Assembly (NCBI RefSeq): GCF_015355755.1
Contig: NZ_JACVEE010000001.1
Location: 1,612,001-1,676,000 of the forward strand
Direction of reading: 5' to 3'
Source: Nocardia sp. XZ_19_385
Lineage (GTDB): Bacteria > Actinomycetota > Actinomycetes > Mycobacteriales > Mycobacteriaceae
DNA: 64,000 bases
The notes beneath the pieces are model-generated. The model had not been told where the DNA came from. It was given only the letters and a program-made list of their open reading frames with translations, and ran no database searches. Both the position numbers and the translations under genes were made by a program. This document shows, piece by piece, positions 53,570 through 64,000 of the stretch (position 1 is the first letter of the stretch; each line of letters begins with the position of its first letter).

Positions 53570-54094
53570 CTATTCGGGATCGAGCAGACCCTCTGGCGGA
53601 TCGATGACCACCAGCTTGTCCGCGATCGATACCGTCGGCACGATGGCGTTGACGAATGGGATCAGAATCTCCCGATTGTCCTCGGCCGCCTTGACCGAAA
53701 GCAGTTCTCCCGCAGCCGAATGCAGCACCTCGGTGACCGTGCCGACGAGCGTTCCGTCGGTGAGCTGGACGGTCAGGCCCTCCAGCTCGTGGTCGTAGTA
53801 CGCCTCCGGGTCCTCCGAGGGCGGCAGGTCCTCGCTGTTCACGACGAACAGGGTGCCGCGCAGGGCGTCGGCGGCGGTGCGGTCGGAGACGCCGGCGACA
53901 AACACCAGAAGCCGGCCCGAGTGCTCCCGGGCCGACTCGATGGTGAAGTCACGAACCTCTTTGGACCGCGGCAACCGCCCACGCAGGACGATGCCGGGGG
54001 CGAACCGGGCTTCCGGATCGTCGGTGCGGACCTCGACGACGAGTTCGCCGCGCACACCGTGCGACTTGGCGACCCGCCCTACGACGAGTTCCAC
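53570..54094 (-). CDS. rimM: Ribosome maturation factor RimM
   Basis: RimM helps assemble the 30S head by binding S19. The 174-residue protein has [22 protein letters not shown] at the start, a beta-barrel domain, and the PRC-barrel second domain ([28 protein letters not shown], then [31 protein letters not shown]). It overlaps khpA by one base. This order (rpsP-khpA-rimM-trmD) is the conserved actinobacterial operon. Confidence 0.96.
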   Translation of the reverse strand: MELVVGRVAKSHGVRGELVVEVRTDDPEARFAPGIVLRGRLPRSKEVRDFTIESAREHSGRLLVFVAGVSDRTAADALRGTLFVVNSEDLPPSEDPEAYYDHELEGLTVQLTDGTLVGTVTEVLHSAAGELLSVKAAEDNREILIPFVNAIVPTVSIADKLVVIDPPEGLLDPE

Positions 54095-54336
54095 TAGGCG
54101 TCGGTGTCGACCACGTCGACGCGGATACCCCGGCCGCCGATACCGGCGACGAGGGTACGCAGCGCGGTCGCGGTCCGACCGCCGCGGCCGATGACCTTGC
54201 CCAGATCCTCCGGGTGCACGTGCACCTCGACGGTGCGTCCGCGGCGGCCGGTGATCAGCTCGACGCGGACATCATCGGGGTTGGTGACGATGCCGCGAAC
54301 CAGATGTTCGACGGCATCAGCCACGACGGCCGACAT
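54094..54336 (-). CDS. khpA: KH-domain RNA-binding protein KhpA
   Basis: This 80-residue protein is one KH domain. It has the GxxG loop in [13 protein letters not shown] and the hydrophobic strands [18 protein letters not shown]. KhpA proteins bind RNA, often with KhpB/EloR, and affect cell division or translation. It overlaps rpsP by one base (TAATG) and rimM by one base. It is about the same size as the M. tuberculosis Rv2908c protein. Confidence 0.94.
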   Translation of the reverse strand: MSAVVADAVEHLVRGIVTNPDDVRVELITGRRGRTVEVHVHPEDLGKVIGRGGRTATALRTLVAGIGGRGIRVDVVDTDA

Positions 54337-54773
54337 TACTCGGCGGCTTCGGTGGCGGGCGCCTCAGCGGCGGCCTCGGTCTCCTTGGCCTTCTTCTTCT
54401 TGGCGGTGGTGGCCTCGCCGCGCGGCTCGCTGTCGGCAGCGGCCAGGGCGGCGTTGAACAGGTCCAGCTTGGACGGCTTCGGGGCCTTCACCTTCAGGGT
54501 GCCCTCGGTGCCCGGCAGGCCCTTGAACTTCTGCCAGTCGCCGGTGATCTCCAGCAGACGCTGCACCGACTCGGTCGGCTGCGCGCCGACACCCAGCCAG
54601 TACTGCGCGCGCTCGGAATCGATCTCGATGAAGGAGGGCTCTTCCTTCGGGTGGTACTTGCCGATGGACTCGATGGCCCGGCCGTCACGACGGGTGCGCG
54701 CGTCGGCGACGACAACGCGGTACTGCGGGTTACGGATCTTGCCCATACGGGTCAGCTTGATCTTCACAGCCAT
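54336..54773 (-). CDS. rpsP: 30S ribosomal protein S16
   Basis: S16 stabilises the 30S body. The 145-residue protein begins [42 protein letters not shown]. The core ends near residue 85 ([14 protein letters not shown]). The rest is a charged tail ([19 protein letters not shown], then Lys and Ala/Glu runs), longer than in E. coli, as in other actinobacteria. It is the first gene of the rpsP-khpA-rimM-trmD operon. GAGG lies ten bases before the ATG. Confidence 0.97.
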   Translation of the reverse strand: MAVKIKLTRMGKIRNPQYRVVVADARTRRDGRAIESIGKYHPKEEPSFIEIDSERAQYWLGVGAQPTESVQRLLEITGDWQKFKGLPGTEGTLKVKAPKPSKLDLFNAALAAADSEPRGEATTAKKKKAKETEAAAEAPATEAAE

Positions 54774-55046
54774 GGCTGATCTGCCTCTTTCAGTAGTTTG
54801 GTCACGGCGCAATTCAGCGACCCGCATGGCCTGCGAGCCCGGTTTCACGCTTGGAGTGTGTGACCGCCGCGCGGTACGTAACCGGAGACGGGCTGACACT
54901 TGTCCTTCGAAGGACGAGGGTTCATTCTGCCAGACGGGTTTGCCCAGCCTGAAATCGGTCGCCGACCGGGCCGCCGTGGGGGTGATGTGACCCACGCCAC
55001 CATGATCGCTCGGAACCGGACAGCGCCGGCGAACGTAGAAGTAGGC

Positions 55047-55205
55047 ATGGGGATTTTTCGCCGCAAGAAGAAGCGTCGCAGAGGCGACTCCGGGGTCGAC
55101 GATGCCGTCGCGGAGGCGGCGTGGATGGGCGGCGAATTCGCCCTGACCGCGCTGTTCCGGGTGGTCGGTGGCGCTGTCCGAGGCCTGTTCAACGCCCTGA
55201 CCTGA
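55047..55205 (+). CDS. Small basic hypothetical protein
   Basis: A 52-residue protein from ATG 55047 begins [16 protein letters not shown] and continues [35 protein letters not shown]. The first part is strongly basic. The C-terminal ~30 residues are hydrophobic and could form one amphipathic or membrane helix. It lies between divergent rpsP and convergent RibD-like genes. The ribosome binding site is weak. I do not recognise the family, but the composition is unlike a random shadow frame. Confidence 0.5.
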   Translation: MGIFRRKKKRRRGDSGVDDAVAEAAWMGGEFALTALFRVVGGAVRGLFNALT

Positions 55206-55209
55206 GCGG

Positions 55210-55764
55210 TTACGCGGGACGGTAGCGCAGCAACACCACACCGGACTTGAAGGGCTTGGTTTCGACCAGCTGGAGCTTGGGCGCTTCCCACTCGTCTTGG
55301 AACAACCGTGCGCCGCGCCCGAGCACTACCGGGTAGACGAACAGCCGGTACTCGTCGACCAGGCCCGCCGCCATCAGGTCGTGCACCAGGGTGATGCTGC
55401 CGGTGCTGACGATGTCCTTGCCCGGCTGCTCCTTCAACGCCCGCACGTCGTCCAGGCCGCGCAGCACCACGGAGTTCTGCCACTGCGGGTCGTCCATGGT
55501 GCGTGACACCACATACTTGGCGATCTGGTTGAGGTCGTCGGTGATCCCAGTCTGATCGTCGTCCTGCTCGGGCCAATACCCCCGCATGTCCTCGAACGTC
55601 GCCCGCCCGAACAGCATCGCGTCACAAGCCGCGGTATGCGCCGCCAGCTCCGCCAGAATGTCGGCTTGGTCGTCGACGGCATCGTTGCCGACGGTGAACC
55701 AGCCCGCGGTCGCGTCGATCACCCCGTCCAGGGTGATGTTCTCGGTAACCACCAGATCCCGCAT
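55210..55764 (-). CDS. RibD C-terminal-like (dihydrofolate reductase-fold) reductase
   Basis: This 184-residue protein belongs to the RibD C-terminal/DHFR-like family of NADPH-dependent reductases. Visible signatures are [13 protein letters not shown] at the N-terminus, [16 protein letters not shown] near residue 50, YVVSRTMDD near 85, [22 protein letters not shown] near 120 and [13 protein letters not shown] near 145. GGAAGGG lies eight bases before the ATG. The substrate is unknown; the stand-alone form is not involved in riboflavin synthesis in a proven way. It is monocistronic. Confidence 0.85.
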   Translation of the reverse strand: MRDLVVTENITLDGVIDATAGWFTVGNDAVDDQADILAELAAHTAACDAMLFGRATFEDMRGYWPEQDDDQTGITDDLNQIAKYVVSRTMDDPQWQNSVVLRGLDDVRALKEQPGKDIVSTGSITLVHDLMAAGLVDEYRLFVYPVVLGRGARLFQDEWEAPKLQLVETKPFKSGVVLLRYRPA

Positions 55765-55878
55765 GATTCGGCCCTTCCGTTGGAGACAGATCTGTCAATA
55801 CAGACGGTCCGGCCACACGGAATTCACCGGAGCCTCCGAATGTGCCGCAGGGCAGAGGGATTGAACCGAGGGCTGGGA

Positions 55879-56064
55879 TCAGCGCAGTTGACTGGTATCG
55901 ACCACGATCGGTACCGGACCGGGTGCGGTGACTGTTTCACCGGCAACCGCCCGCACTTCCTGGCGATATCCGATCTCGCCGAGACGATAGCCTTCGAATC
56001 GCCAGTCTTGCACAGTGGTCGGCCCCAAAGGGTGGATCATCGAAACCTCTGCGCTCATGGTCAC
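55879..56064 (-). pseudogene. Possible remnant of a Uma2-family (DUF820) endonuclease-like gene
   Basis: A 61-residue frame (MTMSAEVSMIH… EGYRLGEIGYRQEVRAVAGE…PIVVDTSQL) resembles the C-terminal end of Uma2-family proteins, where a Tyr-rich strand precedes G-x-x-V and a final I-x-V-D-x-x-L. In the upstream sequence, read in another frame, EVEFVST-CAETRRKI resembles the Uma2 segment V-V-E-V-x-S. The frame is broken between the two, so this is most likely a decayed copy. It lies upstream of, and divergent from, the TraB-like gene. Confidence 0.4.
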
Positions 56065-56230
56065 ATTCGTCCGATCTTCCGTCGCGTTTCAGCGCACATC
56101 GTTGATACGAACTCGACCTCCAGCGTTGCTCGCTCACCGAGTATCACTCGAGGTCCACTGTATTGGTGGCGTCCGGCGAAATCGGCCTTATCCTGGGGGA
56201 ACGGGAAGAATCGGTTCGGGGGGACCAGAT

Positions 56231-56923
56231 ATGCAGATCACCGAGTTCAGCGTTTTCGGATTGCGGTCGTCGATCGTTGATCTGCGAACACCCAACAGTC
56301 CCTTGCGATTCCGGCTTTTTCCGATGGTCCATATCGGGAACCCGGAGTATTACCGCGATGTGACCCGGCGGCTGAGCGAATGCGACCTGGTCGTTGCCGA
56401 GGGTACGGACAATGCCAGTTCACTCGGCTTCGCTGTGGTCCTCGCGATGCGTCTGACCGGGCGGCGGGCGGCATGGTCGCTGGTGCATCAGGACATCGAC
56501 TACGCGGTTCTGGGCAAGCCGACGGCTTGGCCGGAAGGGTCGGGTACACCGCGCCGGAGCTGGTGGCGGTCCGCCGCGGGCTGGTTGGACGTGCTGTTGA
56601 TGACGCCGTTCTACACGGTCGTGATGGTCGCGGGCGGGCGGGACTGGCTGCTGCGGCAGCACTACGTAGTTAATGACAATACCGAGGTCAGGGCACGATT
56701 CCGGTCGAAAGACGTGGTCGACGCGCGCGACCGGGTACTGCTCGACGCGCTGGCCGGCATCTACGCCGAGCGCAAGGATCGGCGCGAGGTGGTGGGCATC
56801 GCGTACGGGGCGGGGCACATGCCCGCCGTGGTCCGGGAACTACGGCGGGAATTCGGGTATCGGCCGGTCGGCGCGGAGTGGGTCACCGTCTTCGACGACG
56901 CGAACCTGCACGTGCGGTTCTGA
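56231..56923 (+). CDS. TraB/GumN-like protein
   Basis: This 230-residue protein starts at ATG 56231, with GGGGGGAC upstream. It resembles the TraB/PrgY/gumN family, whose conserved points are an early GxxH (here FPMVHIGNPEYYRDV), the ECDLVVAEGTDNAS acidic segment and a later GxxH near the C-terminus (GIAYGAGHMPAVV). A hydrophobic segment (LLMTPFYTVVMVAGG) may lie against the membrane. TIKI-type members are metalloproteases; PrgY modulates peptide pheromones. This protein is shorter than these, and its function is unknown. Confidence 0.65.
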   Translation: MQITEFSVFGLRSSIVDLRTPNSPLRFRLFPMVHIGNPEYYRDVTRRLSECDLVVAEGTDNASSLGFAVVLAMRLTGRRAAWSLVHQDIDYAVLGKPTAWPEGSGTPRRSWWRSAAGWLDVLLMTPFYTVVMVAGGRDWLLRQHYVVNDNTEVRARFRSKDVVDARDRVLLDALAGIYAERKDRREVVGIAYGAGHMPAVVRELRREFGYRPVGAEWVTVFDDANLHVRF

Positions 56924-58018
56924 CTACCGGTGGCCGGTGACGGGGTTCGGTGTCTTCACCACGCGGCCCCGCAGGACGACCCACTGCGGGTCGGTGAGCA
57001 TGGCCGGGTTGGTGCGCGGGTCTTCCTGATAGACAACGAAATCCGCGGGAGCACCGTGCTCGATCGAGGGGCGGCCCAGCCAGGTTCGAGCGTTCCAGGA
57101 GGCCGCGCCCAGGGCGTCGTGGGCGGACAACCCCGCGCCGGCGAGCGCGGTGATTTCCTCGGCGATGCGGCCGTGCCGGATGGAGCCGCCCGCGTCGGTG
57201 CCCGCGAAGATCGGGACGCCCGCGTCGTGGGCCTTGCCGACGGTGTCGCGGACGCGGCGGTGCAGGTCCCGCATGTGCGCGGCGTAGGTGGGGAACTTGC
57301 CCGCGCTGTCGGCGATTTCGGGGAAGGTGTCGATGTTGATCAGGGTCGGGACCAGAGCGGTGCCGTGCTCGACCATCATCTCGATGGTGTCGTCGGCGAG
57401 GCCGGTGCCGTGTTCGAGGCAGTCGATGCCGGCGTTGATCAGGCCGGGCAAGGCGTCCTCGCCGAAGACGTGGGCGGTGACGCGAGCGCCGTTGGCATGC
57501 GCGGCGGCGATGGCCTCTTTCAGGATCGCGTCGCTCCACAGGGGGCGCAGGTCACCGACGGATCGATCGATCCAGTCGCCGACGATCTTCACCCATCCGT
57601 CGCCGAAACGTGCCTGCTCGGCGACGATTTCGGGGAGGTCGCGTTCGTCGTCGAGTTCGATGCCGAGTTCGCGGATGTAGCGCCTCGGGCGGGCGATATG
57701 CCGGCCCGCGCGAATGATCTTCGGGAGTTCCTCGTGGTCATCGATGAACCGCGTATCGATCGGTGATCCGGCGTCGCGCAGCAACAGCGCACCGGCATCC
57801 CGTTCGGTCTCGGCCTGCGCGATCGCCCCCGCGCGGTCCTCGTCTCCCCCGCCGTACCGAATCCCGACGTGACAGTGCGCATCGACCAGCCCCGGCACGA
57901 TCCACCCTGCGCCACACAGGGTTTCGTCCCCGGCCAGGGGCTCGAACGACACCACCCCATCGCGCACCCACAGATCGCGCACCTCGTCATCAGGGAGAAC
58001 CACACCACGCAGATGCAC
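56924..58018 (-). CDS. Amidohydrolase (imidazolonepropionase-like)
   Basis: This 364-residue metal-dependent hydrolase starts at GTG 58018, with AGGAGG six bases upstream (a later start than GTG 58066). The TIM-barrel motifs are IVPGLVDAHCHVG (His-x-His), GWVKIVGDW (Lys that may be carboxylated), RVTAHVFGED, DCLEHGTGL and IFAGTDAGGSIRHG (Asp ligand). It resembles imidazolonepropionase-type or prolidase-like members. The gene next to ffh in mycobacteria (Rv2915c) is of this kind. The substrate is unknown. The gene follows ffh after a stem-loop. Confidence 0.88.
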   Translation of the reverse strand: MHLRGVVLPDDEVRDLWVRDGVVSFEPLAGDETLCGAGWIVPGLVDAHCHVGIRYGGGDEDRAGAIAQAETERDAGALLLRDAGSPIDTRFIDDHEELPKIIRAGRHIARPRRYIRELGIELDDERDLPEIVAEQARFGDGWVKIVGDWIDRSVGDLRPLWSDAILKEAIAAAHANGARVTAHVFGEDALPGLINAGIDCLEHGTGLADDTIEMMVEHGTALVPTLINIDTFPEIADSAGKFPTYAAHMRDLHRRVRDTVGKAHDAGVPIFAGTDAGGSIRHGRIAEEITALAGAGLSAHDALGAASWNARTWLGRPSIEHGAPADFVVYQEDPRTNPAMLTDPQWVVLRGRVVKTPNPVTGHR

Positions 58019-58104
58019 AGCAACCTCCTGGACGTCGTCGGCAGCATCCAAACTACCGCCCGCCACCCCACCCCGCTTCTCGTACGTGAGAGCCGCACCA
58101 ACGA

Positions 58105-58134
58105 CGCGCGCCCGGCTGGTTGGCCGGGCGCGCG
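58105..58134 (-). terminator. Stem-loop after ffh
   Basis: CGCGCGCCCGGC pairs perfectly with GCCGGGCGCGCG across TGGTTG. It lies six bases after the ffh stop on the minus strand. There is no T-run; it may be a strong but partial terminator before the amidohydrolase. Confidence 0.6.
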
Positions 58135-58139
58135 GGTGA

Positions 58140-59708
58140 TCACTTCTTGGGGAACTTCAGCTTCGACAAGTCGAAGCCTTCGAGGCCGGGCGGGAGCTGG
58201 TCCAGCCCCGGCGGCATCTCGGAGATATCCGGCATTCCCGCGGGCATTCCACCGGGCAGACCCGGCATCCCCGGGAAACCGCCGCGCACCTTCGGCGGGG
58301 TTGGGCCGCGGCCGCCCTTCTTGCCCTTCTTGCCGCCCTTTTTGTTGTTGCGGCGGTTGCCGCCGGGCAGGCCCATCTGGCGGCCCATCATGGTCATCAT
58401 CTTCTTGGCTTCGAAGAAGCGGTCGACGAGTTGGTTGACCTCGGAGACCTGGACGCCGGAGCCGTTGGCGATACGCAGGCGGCGGGAAGCGTTGATGATC
58501 TTCGGGTTGTCGCGCTCGGCCGGGGTCATGCCGCGGATGATGGCCTGGACGCGGTCGAGCTGCTTGTCGTCGACCTGGGCGAGCATGTCTTTCATCTGGC
58601 CGGCGCCGGGGAGCATGCCGAGCAGGTTGCCGATGGGGCCCATCTTGCGGATGGCCAGCATCTGATCGAGGAAGTCCTCGAGGGTGAGTTCGCCGCTGCC
58701 GATCTTGCGGGCGGCTTCCTCGGCCTGCTTGGCGTCGTAGACCTGTTCGGCCTGCTCGATGAGGGACAGCACGTCGCCCATGCCGAGGATGCGCGAGGCC
58801 ATCCGGTCGGGATGGAAGACGTCGAAATCCTCGAGCTTCTCGCCGGAGGACGCGAACATGATCGGCGCGCCGGTGATCTCGCGCACCGACAGCGCCGCAC
58901 CACCGCGGGCGTCACCGTCGAGCTTGGTGAGCACGACACCGGTGAAGCCGACGCCGTCGCGGAAGGACTCGGCGGTGTGCACCGCGTCCTGGCCGATCAT
59001 GGCGTCGAGCACGAACAGGGTTTCGTCGGGCTGCACGGCATCGCGGATGCCCGCGGCCTGCGCCATCAGTTCGGCGTCGATGCCGAGGCGGCCGGCGGTG
59101 TCGACGATCACGACGTCGAACTGCTTGGCCTTGGCCTCTTCGATACCGGCGCGCGCGACCTCGACCGGGTCGGCCGCGGTAATGCCGAGCGGGTTCTCGC
59201 CGCCGCCGATGGAGGTGCCGGGATGCGGGGCGAACACGGCCGCGCCCGCCCGCTCACCGACCACCTGTAGCTGTGTGACCGCGCCGGGGCGCTGCAGGTC
59301 ACAGGCTACGAGCAGCGGCGTATGCCCTTGGCCCTTCAGCCATTTCGCGAGCTTGCCGGCCAGGGTGGTCTTACCGGAACCCTGCAGACCGGCGAGCATG
59401 ATCACCGTCGGCGGTGTCTTGGCGAAGCCGATGCGGCGGGTCTCGCCACCGAGGATGGCGATGAGCTCCTCGTTGACGATCTTGACGACCATCTGCGCCG
59501 GATTCAGCGCCGCGGAAACCTCGGCGCCCTTGGCGCGTTCCTTGATCTTGGCGATGAATCCGCGCACCACGGGCAGCGCGACGTCGGCTTCGAGCAGCGC
59601 GAGCCGGATCTCACGACAGGTGGCGTCGATGTCGGCCGGTGACAGACGCCCCTTACCGCGCAGATCCTTGAGGGCACCGGTTAGCCGGTCGGACAGTGAT
59701 TCGAACAC
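58140..59708 (-). CDS. ffh: Signal recognition particle protein Ffh
   Basis: Ffh binds 4.5S RNA and signal sequences and docks with FtsY. The 522-residue protein starts at GTG 59708, seven bases after AGGAG. It has the N domain (FESLSDRLTGALKDLRGKG), the GTPase G domain (GLQGSGKTTLAGKLA near residue 107, then DTAGRLGID, TKLDGDARGGAALSV, PIMFASSGEKLED), and the Met-rich M domain with the RNA-binding motif ASRRLRIANGSGVQVSEVNQLVDRF. The C-terminus is Gly/Pro/Met-rich and basic. It lies near glnD as in mycobacteria (Rv2916c). Confidence 0.97.
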   Translation of the reverse strand: MFESLSDRLTGALKDLRGKGRLSPADIDATCREIRLALLEADVALPVVRGFIAKIKERAKGAEVSAALNPAQMVVKIVNEELIAILGGETRRIGFAKTPPTVIMLAGLQGSGKTTLAGKLAKWLKGQGHTPLLVACDLQRPGAVTQLQVVGERAGAAVFAPHPGTSIGGGENPLGITAADPVEVARAGIEEAKAKQFDVVIVDTAGRLGIDAELMAQAAGIRDAVQPDETLFVLDAMIGQDAVHTAESFRDGVGFTGVVLTKLDGDARGGAALSVREITGAPIMFASSGEKLEDFDVFHPDRMASRILGMGDVLSLIEQAEQVYDAKQAEEAARKIGSGELTLEDFLDQMLAIRKMGPIGNLLGMLPGAGQMKDMLAQVDDKQLDRVQAIIRGMTPAERDNPKIINASRRLRIANGSGVQVSEVNQLVDRFFEAKKMMTMMGRQMGLPGGNRRNNKKGGKKGKKGGRGPTPPKVRGGFPGMPGLPGGMPAGMPDISEMPPGLDQLPPGLEGFDLSKLKFPKK

Positions 59709-59798
59709 CGATCGCGCTCCTGAATCTCTACGGGGGTGTCGGACGTCAACCACCCCAGAGTAATCGGAGAACACCGGTGATCGCGCACGGGGCGCGGA

Positions 59799-60113
59799 TC
59801 AGTCCAGCGAGCGGCGACGCGGTTTGACGGTCTTGCGGTAGTCGTGATTTTCCGCACCCACCATGAAGATGGCTTCGCGGCCGGTGAGGCCGAGTTCCAG
59901 CGCGAGGTCGTCGAGCAGGGCGTAATCGGCATCGGTCGGGGCGTCGGTGGAGGCGGTGGTGACGGCAATGGTCATCGCGGTCACAGCTTGCTGCCCGGTG
60001 AGGGTGCGGCCGGGCAGCCAGGAAACGACCCAGCGGTCACCGCCGACACAGCGCGCCATGTGCGTTGTCTCGTTGCTCGTCATCATCGACGCCGAAACGA
60101 CTTCAATCGCCAC
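59799..60113 (-). CDS. Hypothetical protein
   Basis: This 104-residue protein starts at GTG 60113 with GGGGAGCAGG six to nine bases upstream. It has a mixed sequence: TTHMARCVGGDRWVVSWLPGRTLTGQQAVTAM, then a stretch of Thr/Ala/Asp, then DYALLDDLALELGLTGREAIFMV, and a basic end (YRKTVKPRRRSLD). It may contain a short helix-turn-helix-like segment but no motif is clear. It is between ffh and glnD, where mycobacteria have a different gene (Rv2917). Function unknown. Confidence 0.6.
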   Translation of the reverse strand: MAIEVVSASMMTSNETTHMARCVGGDRWVVSWLPGRTLTGQQAVTAMTIAVTTASTDAPTDADYALLDDLALELGLTGREAIFMVGAENHDYRKTVKPRRRSLD

Positions 60114-60228
60114 CGACCTGCTCCCCTCATGCTCGCGATAGCCAGACGCTCTGATACTAGGGCGCGGGACAGCCTCTGCCTATGGGTTCCAGCAAATCGC
60201 GTGCAACGGTTTGATAGCGTGGTCCGTT

Positions 60229-62631
60229 TTATGTGGCGGCTGTCTCCTCCGGCTTCTTCGGCGCGGGTCGCGGGACCACTTCCATGACAGCCATTTCGAT
60301 GGTTTCCCGGCGTCCCGGGCCGTCCTCGGACCCGAGGTCCAGGCAGAACGCATCTACTACGGCCGAACCCATGGTCACCACTTTCGCCCAGCGCACGTTG
60401 GCGCCGGAGGCCGAGAACGCGGCGGCCAACCGGCTGAGCAACCCGATCCGATCCTCGGCGCGCAACTCGAGCAGCAACTGCCCGGGAGTGCTGGTGTGCG
60501 ACCAGATCAGGCGCGGCTCGGCCTGCGCGTAGGGACTCGGGCCGATCCCGGCGTCGCGTTCCCGCTTCGCCAGCAGCGCGGGCAGATCGAGATCGCCGGC
60601 GATGGCGCGAATGAGTTCCTGGCGCAGCAAACCGGGGTCCGGCGGATCGCCGAACTTCGGTGAGACCACGAAGGTGTTGATCGCCGACTCCCCCGCCCCG
60701 CCGACCGCGGCCGACAGCACGCGCAGCGAATGCAAGGCGAGCACGCCCGCCGAATCCGAGAGCAGCCCCGGACTGTCCGGCGCGATGATGGTGACGGTGT
60801 AGGTGTATTTGCCTTCGGCGGGCCGCAAATCGATGTGCACGCCACCGGCTTCGGCCTCGGCGATCAGTTCCGGCGCAATCGGTTCGGGTGTCGGCAGTGG
60901 CTCGCCGGTCAGCACCAGACGGCAGCGGCGCACCAGATCACCGATGAGCGAGGCCTTCCAATCACCCCACACCCCAGGGCCGGTGGCGAGCGAATCGGCT
61001 TCGGCGAGCGCGTGCAGCAGCTCCAGCAGCTGAATGTCGCCATCGAGGGCGTCGACAACGTATTGCACGGTGCCGGGGTCGGCGAGGTCGCGCCGGGTCG
61101 CGGTCTCGGGCAGCAGCAGATGGTGCCGCACCATCGCGGACAAGGTGCGAACGTCGTGCGGCCACAGGCCTAGTCGGCGGCCGATGTGGGTGGCCAGTTC
61201 CGCGCCGACGACGCTGTGGTCACCCGCACGGCCCTTGCCGATGTCGTGCAGCAGGGCGCCGAGGGCGAGCAGATCCGGGCGGGCGACCCGGGTGCTCAAA
61301 GCGCTTGCGTAAGCGACGGTTTCCATCAGATGGCGGTCGACGGTCCAGGTGTGCATGGCATCGCGCGGCGGAAGATCGCGCACCGCACCCCATTCCGGCA
61401 GCAACCGCCCCCACAACCCGGTGCGGTCCAGTGCCTCGATCGCATCGATGAGGCCGCGACCGGAGCCGAGCAGCACGAGCAGATCGTTCAACGCGTCCTT
61501 GGGCCACGGCTCGCGCAACTCGGGCGCGTCCTCGGAGAGCCGGTTCAGCGTGGTCGCCGACATCGGCAGCCCGGTCTGCGCCGAGGCCGCCGCGACCCGC
61601 AGGATCAGCCCGGGATCGCGCTGCGGCCGCGCGTCCCGGGCCAGCACCACCTCGCCCGCGTGCTCGACCACCCCCTCATCGAGTGGTCGACGCACCGGCA
61701 TCCGGCGCAGCCGGGCCAGGCCGCGGCGGGGCAGCGCGTTCGCGGCGGTGCGCAGGCCGACATCGACCGAGTAGCTCACCGTCCGAGCCGAATCGCTCAG
61801 GGTGCGAGCCAAATCGAAGCGATCGCCGATCCGCAGGGCGCTGCCGATCTCGTCGGCATCCTGGGCGCGGAGTTGATCGCGGGCGCGGCCCGCCACCCGA
61901 TGCAGCTCGGTGCGAACATCCAGCAACCGGCGATGAGCGGTCTTCAGGCCGCCACCCGGCACATCCGGCCCGAGCCCCGGCATGGCATCGGTCAGCTGGG
62001 CGATAGCCAGCGCGTCCAGCAACTGAATGTCCCGCAGCCCGCCGCGCCCGTTCTTCAGATCGGGTTCGGCGCGGTGCGCGATCTCACCGCTGCGCTGCCA
62101 GCGCGCTTCGGCCTGGGCGATGATCTCGTCGAACCGGCCGCGGATCCCGGTCCGCCATTCCCGGCGCACCCCGCCGATCAGCAGATTGCTCAGATCCGCG
62201 TCACCGACGATGTGCCTGGCCTCGAGCATGCCCATGGCCGCGATCAGGTCGTCGGCGGCCACCCGCAGCGCCTGCGGCACGGTCCGCACACTGTGGTCGA
62301 GTTTGATGTGGGCGTCCCAAAGCGGGTACCAGAGCTGGTCGGCGACCTCGGCAACCCGGGCCGGATCGACATTGTCGTGCAGCAGCACCAGATCCAGATC
62401 CGAGTACGGCAGCATCTCCTTGCGGCCGAGTCCGCCGACGGCCACCACGGCCAGCCCGCTGTCGGCGGTGATGCCGAGTTCGGCGCCCTTGGTGGTCAGC
62501 CACAGTTCGTAGAGATCGACCAGTGCCGCCCGCACCGATTCGGAGTCCAAGCGCGGATTCCGGGGAACGCCCCCGTCGAGCAGTTGTTTCCGTGCCGCGA
62601 CCAGTTCGGCCGCTCCATTCGACTGACCCAC
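60229..62631 (-). CDS. glnD: [Protein-PII] uridylyl/adenylyltransferase GlnD
   Basis: GlnD modifies and demodifies the PII protein in response to glutamine; in actinobacteria the modification is adenylylation. This 800-residue protein has the nucleotidyltransferase motif [25 protein letters not shown] near residue 65. The GlnD-specific helical region follows. The HD domain ([24 protein letters not shown]) is near residue 450, and two ACT domains are at the C-terminus ([24 protein letters not shown] and [23 protein letters not shown]). It follows glnB by 89 bases and forms the amt-glnB-glnD operon. Confidence 0.95.
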   Translation of the reverse strand: MGQSNGAAELVAARKQLLDGGVPRNPRLDSESVRAALVDLYELWLTTKGAELGITADSGLAVVAVGGLGRKEMLPYSDLDLVLLHDNVDPARVAEVADQLWYPLWDAHIKLDHSVRTVPQALRVAADDLIAAMGMLEARHIVGDADLSNLLIGGVRREWRTGIRGRFDEIIAQAEARWQRSGEIAHRAEPDLKNGRGGLRDIQLLDALAIAQLTDAMPGLGPDVPGGGLKTAHRRLLDVRTELHRVAGRARDQLRAQDADEIGSALRIGDRFDLARTLSDSARTVSYSVDVGLRTAANALPRRGLARLRRMPVRRPLDEGVVEHAGEVVLARDARPQRDPGLILRVAAASAQTGLPMSATTLNRLSEDAPELREPWPKDALNDLLVLLGSGRGLIDAIEALDRTGLWGRLLPEWGAVRDLPPRDAMHTWTVDRHLMETVAYASALSTRVARPDLLALGALLHDIGKGRAGDHSVVGAELATHIGRRLGLWPHDVRTLSAMVRHHLLLPETATRRDLADPGTVQYVVDALDGDIQLLELLHALAEADSLATGPGVWGDWKASLIGDLVRRCRLVLTGEPLPTPEPIAPELIAEAEAGGVHIDLRPAEGKYTYTVTIIAPDSPGLLSDSAGVLALHSLRVLSAAVGGAGESAINTFVVSPKFGDPPDPGLLRQELIRAIAGDLDLPALLAKRERDAGIGPSPYAQAEPRLIWSHTSTPGQLLLELRAEDRIGLLSRLAAAFSASGANVRWAKVVTMGSAVVDAFCLDLGSEDGPGRRETIEMAVMEVVPRPAPKKPEETAAT

Positions 62632-62720
62632 AACCCACCACCATCCAATGCGGGCGGCCCCGCCCCTGACCGGGGATAAACCGGTAGGAGCGAGGCCGCC
62701 GCTCGATTGTCGTTCTGGCT

Positions 62721-64000
<1,280 letters not shown>

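Noticed and set aside
62649..62701. Imperfect stem-loop between glnB and glnD
   Set aside because: The arms GCGGGCGGCCCCGC and GCGAGGCCGCCGC pair only with gaps and are separated by about 25 bases, so I could not separate it from chance in GC-rich DNA.

Overview
The window is a high-GC actinobacterial chromosome segment, most likely from Nocardia or a close mycolic-acid-containing relative. The main evidence is gene order. Read on the minus strand, amt-glnB-glnD, ffh-amidohydrolase, rpsP-khpA-rimM-trmD, rplS-lepB-rnhB-DUF2469-yraN-comM-dprA-xerC, rpsB-tsf, pyrH-frr-cdsA and rlmN follow the order known from the M. tuberculosis Rv2920c to Rv2880c block. Lineage-specific genes sit in the gaps. 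The genus is an inference; synteny and gene families are what the sequence shows.

Positions 1 to about 9470 are the right-hand part of an integrated mobile element. It carries a large serine recombinase, a ParB-domain protein, a DUF932 phage/plasmid-type protein, an SSB-like protein, an LPD29-like protein and several small unknowns. The element has entered rlmN. Only the first ~190 codons of rlmN remain at 9463-10035; the 3' part must lie beyond the left edge. A 22-bp hairpin-forming sequence marks the junction. The element also holds a ~170-bp imperfect inverted repeat (7337-7503) in a non-coding stretch.

Positions 10104-23422 form a lipid-catabolism island between rlmN and cdsA. It has two secreted LIP-type lipases, two acyl-CoA synthetases, an acyl-CoA dehydrogenase, two adjacent MaoC-type hydratase subunits, an SDR dehydrogenase and an Ltp1-type thiolase. 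Together these could cover lipid release, activation and one beta-oxidation round. A tandem-TetR regulator, a flavin monooxygenase and a MOSC protein sit beside them. The two acyl-CoA synthetase genes share a 33-bp upstream element (25 of 33 identical).

Positions 23547-28330 are conserved housekeeping genes (cdsA, frr, pyrH, tsf, rpsB) with a clear intrinsic terminator after tsf. From 28726 to 31300 the sequence becomes unusual: a secreted repeat protein with a Gly/Ala/Asn tract, an M23 peptidase lacking one motif histidine, and decayed copies of the peptidase 3' end. A 221-bp piece of rpoC is embedded there, one base short, and feeds into an open reading frame.

Positions 31517-39710 hold a DUF1990 protein, an ECF sigma factor, two GAF-ANTAR regulators, an alkyl sulfatase with a coupled YqeY-like protein, two DUF202 membrane proteins, an acetoacetate-decarboxylase-like protein, XerC and an unknown. 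The dprA-comM neighbourhood contains three separate local repeat systems: a 66-bp pair, a 63-bp triplet, and a 165-bp duplication of the comM 3' end.

From 43369 to the right end the window is mostly core genes for protein export, ribosome maturation, tRNA/rRNA modification, SRP and nitrogen signalling. Accessory genes (Tex, an acyl-CoA ligase, a quinoprotein-like lipoprotein, a TraB-like protein, a RibD-like reductase) lie between them. The window ends inside amt.
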